DNA from: Lawsonibacter sp.
Lineage (GTDB): Bacteria; Bacillota; Clostridia; Oscillospirales; Oscillospiraceae
NCBI GenBank assembly: GCA_022796195.1
Contig: JAAWIE010000002.1
Span: forward strand, 47,330 to 111,329
Direction: 5' to 3'
Length of the DNA stretch: 64,000 bases
Shown here: piece after piece, positions 59,424-64,000 of the stretch
Numbering within the stretch: position 1 is the first letter of the stretch
Layout: every line of letters begins with the position of its first letter
Notes under the pieces: generated by a model
What the model was told of the DNA's origin: nothing
Seen by the model: only the letters and a program-made list of their open reading frames with translations
Databases searched by the model: none
Position numbers and translations under genes: made by a program

Positions 59424-59464
59424 TAAAAAATCGCCGGAGCAAGCAATATACAGCTTGCTCCGGC
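59424..59464 (-). terminator. Terminator of tRNA-Arg
   Basis: GCCGGAGCAAGC-TGTATATT-GCTTGCTCCGGC then GATTTTTT on minus strand. Confidence 0.85.
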
Positions 59465-59468
59465 GTGG

Positions 59469-59542
59469 CACGCCCGAAGGGACTCGAACCCCCAACATTC
59501 AGAACCGGAATCTGACGCTCTATCCAATTGAACTACGGACGC
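59469..59542 (-). tRNA. tRNA-Arg (anticodon CCG)
   Basis: GCGTCCGTAGTTCAATTGGATAGAGCGTCAGATTCCGGTTCTGAATGTTGGGGGTTCGAGTCCCTTCGGGCGT; cloverleaf folds by eye, GGTTCGAGTCC T-arm. Confidence 0.93.
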
Positions 59543-59628
59543 TCATCTAGAATACTTAACGCATTATAGCAGATTCGCAGTCCGTTGTAAAGAGGGAAAA
59601 CGGAGGTTTCGGAAATTTTATGAAAATT

Positions 59629-61509
59629 TCAGGACAGACTTTTTCGGTACTGTGCAAACTCGTCTGCATCTGGGTCATCAAAGACCTTGGCAAAGGTGGC
59701 CGCATCCATTGTCTCGTGGTCCAGAAGGAAGCGGGCGGTAATTTCCAGCTCCCGGCGGCAGCGGGTAAGGATGTTCTCACAGCGGACGTAAGCCTGATCC
59801 ACCAGCTCCCGCACCTCCTGGTCAATGACAGCGGCAACCTCCTCCGAATACGTCTTGGCCTGGGCCATTGATCTGCCGATAAATACCTCATCATGGCCGG
59901 TCTCAAAGACCACGCTCCCCAGTTTGTCACTCATGCCAAAGCGCATAACCATGTTTCTGGCAATGGCGGAGGCCCGCTGAATATCACTGCCCGCACCTGT
60001 GGAGATATCTCCCAAAACCATCTGCTCGGCCACCCGGCCGCCCAAGCACCGGGCAATCTGTTCGGTCAGTTCTTTTTTAGACTGATAGGCCGCGTCTTCC
60101 TGGGGCAGGGAAATGGTCATGCCGCCCGCCTGACCACGGGGAATAATGGTAATCTGGTGGACGGGGTCGGCGGTCTCCAGCTCATGGATCACCACGGCAT
60201 GGCCCGCCTCGTGGTAAGCCGTGAGTGTTTTGGTGTGTTCGGTCACCACCCGGCTGCGCTTCTCCGGGCCGGCAATGACCTTGAGCATAGCCTCATGGAG
60301 GTCGGCTCCCGTAATAAACCGCCGGTCCTGCCGGGCCGCCAGGAGCGCCGCCTCATTCAGCAGGTTTTCCAGGTCAGCTCCGGTAAATCCGGAGGTGGCC
60401 CGGGCCACTTCTTGCAGGGACACGTCCTCAGCCAGCGGTTTCTGCCGGGCATGCACCTTCAAAATATCCTCCCGGCCCTTGATGTCGGGCAGACCCACGT
60501 AAATCTGCCGGTCAAACCGGCCAGGACGCAGAAGGGCGGGGTCCAGAATATCCTGTCGGTTGGTTGCGGCCAGCACGATGACCCCTTCATTGGAGGCAAA
60601 ACCATCCATCTCCACCAGCAGCTGGTTCAACGTCTGTTCCCGTTCATCGTGTCCGCCGCCCAGGCCCGCCCCACGCTGACGGCCCACCGCATCAATCTCG
60701 TCGATGAAAACAATGGCGGGAGAGTCTTTTTTTGCTTGATCAAACAGGTCCCGGACTCGTCCGGCGCCCACGCCCACATAGAGCTCCACAAAATCGGAAC
60801 CGGAGATGGACAAAAACTGCACTCCCGCCTCGCCGGCCACTGCCTTGGCGATCAGGGTCTTTCCGGTACCTGGAGGACCTACCAGCAGTACGCCTTTGGG
60901 AATGCGTGCGCCCAGGGAGGTAAATTTCTGTGGATCCCGGAGAAATTCCACAATTTCTCGCAATTCCTCTTTCTCCTCATCTGCTCCGGCCACATCGTCA
61001 AAGGTGACCCGCTTGCCCTGCTCGGCCAAAGTGCGGGTTCGAGCACGGCTGAACCGGGCGGCGCTGGGGGGATTGCCCCCGCCTCCGGCACTCCGCTGGC
61101 GCATCATCAGATACCAAAACAGACACAGCACCGCCGCCGCCACCAGATAGGGAACCAGATTGTACCACCAGGAATGCTCCACCCCAGGCGGATAGTCGTA
61201 GCCCTTCAGCACTCCGGACTCCAGCTGCTCATTGATCAGCTCCCTCAGGTCAAAGTAGAACACAGCTGGGTCCGCCATATGGTAGATCAGCCGGGCGTCC
61301 CCTTCCTGACTCCGGAGCGTCAGGGTGAGGGTGTTGTCCTCCAGGATGAAATATTCCACCCGTTCCTGGAGGAACAGGGTGCGTATCTGGCTGTAGGTGG
61401 GCGCGTCCGCCCGCTCCATCTGCCGCAGAGTGAGAAAGGTAAACACCGCCATCAGGGCCAGCAGCAGATACAGGGTGACGTCCCGGGGGCCAAAGCGTCT
61501 CATAATCAA
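59629..61509 (-). CDS. ftsH: ATP-dependent zinc metalloprotease FtsH
   Basis: [28 protein letters not shown]. Confidence 0.97.
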   Translation of the reverse strand: MIMRRFGPRDVTLYLLLALMAVFTFLTLRQMERADAPTYSQIRTLFLQERVEYFILEDNTLTLTLRSQEGDARLIYHMADPAVFYFDLRELINEQLESGVLKGYDYPPGVEHSWWYNLVPYLVAAAVLCLFWYLMMRQRSAGGGGNPPSAARFSRARTRTLAEQGKRVTFDDVAGADEEKEELREIVEFLRDPQKFTSLGARIPKGVLLVGPPGTGKTLIAKAVAGEAGVQFLSISGSDFVELYVGVGAGRVRDLFDQAKKDSPAIVFIDEIDAVGRQRGAGLGGGHDEREQTLNQLLVEMDGFASNEGVIVLAATNRQDILDPALLRPGRFDRQIYVGLPDIKGREDILKVHARQKPLAEDVSLQEVARATSGFTGADLENLLNEAALLAARQDRRFITGADLHEAMLKVIAGPEKRSRVVTEHTKTLTAYHEAGHAVVIHELETADPVHQITIIPRGQAGGMTISLPQEDAAYQSKKELTEQIARCLGGRVAEQMVLGDISTGAGSDIQRASAIARNMVMRFGMSDKLGSVVFETGHDEVFIGRSMAQAKTYSEEVAAVIDQEVRELVDQAYVRCENILTRCRRELEITARFLLDHETMDAATFAKVFDDPDADEFAQYRKSLS

Positions 61510-61554
61510 AATCCTTTCGTGGAAATCATGGAGAGGCGGTCTGGAACCGCCCGG

Positions 61555-62100
61555 TCATTTCCCGCCGTAGACCTCAGGCTTCAAAATACCGATGTAGGGC
61601 AGATTGCGGTATTTCTCCGCATAATCCAGGCCGTAACCCACCACAAATGCGTCAGGGATGGTAAACCCGGCGTAATGCAGTTCCACCGGCTTCACCCGGC
61701 GTTCCGGTTTATCCAGCAGGGTACACAGCCGGACGGAGGCCGGACGCCGGTGCTCCAGAATGTTCAGCAGGTAGCTCAAGGTATTGCCGCTGTCCAGAAT
61801 ATCTTCCACCACAATCACATGCCGGCCCGTGATGTCCTCCGACAGGTCCTTGGTGATCTGCACCTGGCCGCTGGAGGTCGTTCCCGCACCGTAGGAGGAT
61901 ACGGACATAAAATCCAGCGTACAGGGCAGACGGATGGCCCGGCACAGGTCGGCCATGAAGATAAACGAACCCCGAAGTACGCTGATAAGCATCACTTCCT
62001 TGCCCGCATAGTCGGCCTCAATCTGCCGGGCAATCTCGGCCACCCGGTTTTTCAGCTGTTCCTCTGTAAATAATATCTCCTGAATATCGTTGTCTAACAT
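61555..62100 (-). CDS. hpt: Hypoxanthine phosphoribosyltransferase
   Basis: HVIVVEDILDSGNTLSYL; VVGYGLDYAEKYRNLPYIGIL. Confidence 0.96.
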   Translation of the reverse strand: MLDNDIQEILFTEEQLKNRVAEIARQIEADYAGKEVMLISVLRGSFIFMADLCRAIRLPCTLDFMSVSSYGAGTTSSGQVQITKDLSEDITGRHVIVVEDILDSGNTLSYLLNILEHRRPASVRLCTLLDKPERRVKPVELHYAGFTIPDAFVVGYGLDYAEKYRNLPYIGILKPEVYGGK

Positions 62101-62151
62101 GGAAATTTTCTTCCTTTCCCGTATTATGGTTCAAAATGAATGGCAGGGACG

Positions 62152-63543
62152 CTATTCCACAGGGGTAACAATAATATGTAACGCGCGTTTTCCCGCCTGG
62201 GCGGCGAAGGTCCGTCCCGGACCCAGTCCCGCTACCGCGGCCACCTGTCCGCGGCATTCCAGAACAGGGAGAATGTCCCGTTGAAAGCGGGGAATTTTTT
62301 CCTCAATCATCCATTTTTTTACGGTTTTTCCCAGCCTTCCCGGTAGGGTGAGCCGGTCGCCCACCCGGCGGGCGCGTATGTTCAGCGACGGAACCGGCTT
62401 CCGGTCCAGCCAGAAGTCCCAAGGCCCTTGGGACTGCCCGGTATAGTCCGCCTCCTGACAGGAGATCTGCCAGGGGCCGCAGTCCAGCACTCCGGGTATG
62501 GGCAATTCCCCTTCCTTCAGCGGAATAGGGCCCAGACGGGGGACCAGCATCAGGTTCTGATAGGTCCGGCGGGCGTTGGTGTTGTTGGGCAGACAGACCT
62601 GAGCGGAAGGGTCCGTCCCCCGGCACAGCCGGAGCATTGCATTAAGGTGAATGGCAGAACAGTTCTGGTCGCCCCCCCACAGCCGTCCCAGCAGCAGGCG
62701 GAGGGCCCGGCTGGCCACCGGGTCCGGCGCGGCGGCGATCTGCGCTGCGTCGATGGACAGCCCGCCGCCCTCCTGAACGGCCTGGCTGCTTAGCTCCCGG
62801 GCCTGAGCGGTGAGCGCCTCCTCGTCCGCCCGGAGCAGCGCGGCGGTATCCGCCAGCCGGACGGCAAAGCCGGGAGCAATATCCTCCAGCACAGGCAGGA
62901 CCTGGTGGCGGATACGATTGCGGGTATAGCTGTCGCTGGAATTGGAGCTGTCTTCCATATGGGGCAGGGATTGATGGCGTAAATAGTCCTCCACCTGTTG
63001 GCGGGTGGTGGTCAGCAGCGGCCGGACGATGGTCTCCCGCTGGGGCGGAATCCCCCCCAGCCCCCGCAGGCCGGAACCCCGGGCCAGATGAAAGAGAATG
63101 GTCTCCACATTGTCGTTGGCGGTGTGGGCAGTGGCAATCCGGTCCGCCCCCGCCTCCCGGGCGGTCTGCTCCAAAAAAGCGTAGCGCATATCCCGCGCGG
63201 TTTCCTCCACACCGGTTCCCCGAAGCCGGGCCTGACCGGCTACGTCCCCCTCCCCCAAATACAAGGGGACGGCAGGCAGCGTCCGTCCATCTGTCCGGCG
63301 GTGCTTGCCGCAGCATAGTTGGACAAACTGTTCCACAAACCGTGCATCCCGGTCGGACTCCGCTCCACGCAGGCGGTGGTTGAAGTGGGCGGCGGCCAAA
63401 GTAAAGCCCAGCCGGTCCCGCAGGCGGTAGAGCACATGGAGCATGGCTATGGAGTCCGCTCCGCCGGAGACGGCGCACAGCACCGTGGAACCGGCGGGAA
63501 TCAAGTCCTGCTCTCGGATAAAATTTTCAACGGTTCTCAGCAT
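62152..63543 (-). CDS. tilS: tRNA(Ile)-lysidine synthetase
   Basis: VLCAVSGGADSIAMLHVL; AAHFNHRLRGAESDRD; ATAHTANDNVET. Confidence 0.96.
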   Translation of the reverse strand: MLRTVENFIREQDLIPAGSTVLCAVSGGADSIAMLHVLYRLRDRLGFTLAAAHFNHRLRGAESDRDARFVEQFVQLCCGKHRRTDGRTLPAVPLYLGEGDVAGQARLRGTGVEETARDMRYAFLEQTAREAGADRIATAHTANDNVETILFHLARGSGLRGLGGIPPQRETIVRPLLTTTRQQVEDYLRHQSLPHMEDSSNSSDSYTRNRIRHQVLPVLEDIAPGFAVRLADTAALLRADEEALTAQARELSSQAVQEGGGLSIDAAQIAAAPDPVASRALRLLLGRLWGGDQNCSAIHLNAMLRLCRGTDPSAQVCLPNNTNARRTYQNLMLVPRLGPIPLKEGELPIPGVLDCGPWQISCQEADYTGQSQGPWDFWLDRKPVPSLNIRARRVGDRLTLPGRLGKTVKKWMIEEKIPRFQRDILPVLECRGQVAAVAGLGPGRTFAAQAGKRALHIIVTPVE

Positions 63544-63561
63544 GAACAGGACCTCAATTCC

Positions 63562-64000
63562 TTAATATTCCTCCCGCCGCCATTCCATATCGGTAAAGGT
63601 GGTAAACTCAGGAGTCCACTGCAGCTCCACAGTACCCGTCTCGCCGTGCCGGTTTTTGGCGATGATGCACTCGGCCAGATTGGGATTTTCGGTATCTTTA
63701 TTATAGTAGCCCTCCCGGTAGAGGAACAGGACGATATCCGCGTCCTGCTCGATGGCGCCCGATTCCCGCAGGTCGGAGAGCATGGGCCGCTTATCGGTGC
63801 GGGACTCGTTGGCACGGGAGAGCTGGCTCAGGCAGAGCACAGGGACATTCAGCTCTTTCGCCATGAGCTTCAGGCTCCGGGAGATGTCGGAGACGATCTG
63901 CTGGCGGTTCTCCCCTCCCCGGCTCTTCCCTCCGGCGGACTGCATCAGCTGTAGGTAATCAATGATAATCATCCCCAGGTTCTCTACCCGGCGGCACTTG
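63562..64000 (-). CDS. dnaB: Replicative DNA helicase, C-terminal part (runs off right edge)
   Basis: [11 protein letters not shown]...[54 protein letters not shown]. Confidence 0.96.
   Translation of the reverse strand, partial: KCRRVENLGMIIIDYLQLMQSAGGKSRGGENRQQIVSDISRSLKLMAKELNVPVLCLSQLSRANESRTDKRPMLSDLRESGAIEQDADIVLFLYREGYYNKDTENPNLAECIIAKNRHGETGTVELQWTPEFTTFTDMEWRREEY

Noticed and set aside
59319-59498. N-terminal extension of the CBS-domain ORF
   Set aside because: Runs into the tRNA-Arg and its terminator; start at MRVKDLMNSS is preferred.
59893-62073. 726-aa plus ORF
   Set aside because: Antisense to ftsH and hpt.
1-64000. CRISPR array, prophage, IS element, restriction-modification or classical defence island
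   Set aside because: No spaced direct-repeat array, transposase, integrase, phage structural or defence-family proteins were recognised in the window.

Overview
The window is a GC-rich core-chromosome segment that looks like an Oscillospiraceae-type Firmicute (taxonomy inferred from gene content and order only). It is almost fully coding. Main blocks: a GLUG-repeat surface protein open at the left edge, coupled to an MMPL/RND transporter; a GntR-ABC operon; the rimP-nusA-rnpM-ylxQ-infB // rbfA-nrnA-truB-ribF cluster; pyrC/pyrF; efp; clpB behind a perfect CIRCE element; proS; hemW; murA; rlmH; mutY; recG; a three-gene overlapping phosphorelay; asnS; a PTS EIIC-like gene; a YhfC-MerR-small membrane protein operon; tRNA-Arg(CCG); ftsH; hpt; tilS; and a partial dnaB. 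No CRISPR array, prophage, IS element or rRNA was seen. The best candidate for an undescribed system is at 55549-58053. It combines a MerR regulator with a C-terminal two-TM anchor, a YhfC-type putative intramembrane protease, and two small two-TM proteins whose C-terminal tails match the MerR tail (QRx[KR]Ex..GExD[DE]AK[KN]Y). Near-identical MerR-type operators with 19-bp spacers lie in front of yhfC and merR. Other items: a 40-bp dyad on the EIIC promoter, two small gene remnants (an Xre C-terminus and a helix-hairpin-helix N-terminus), and two divergent Xre/small-ORF loci. All family names come from reading motifs by eye; no searches were run.
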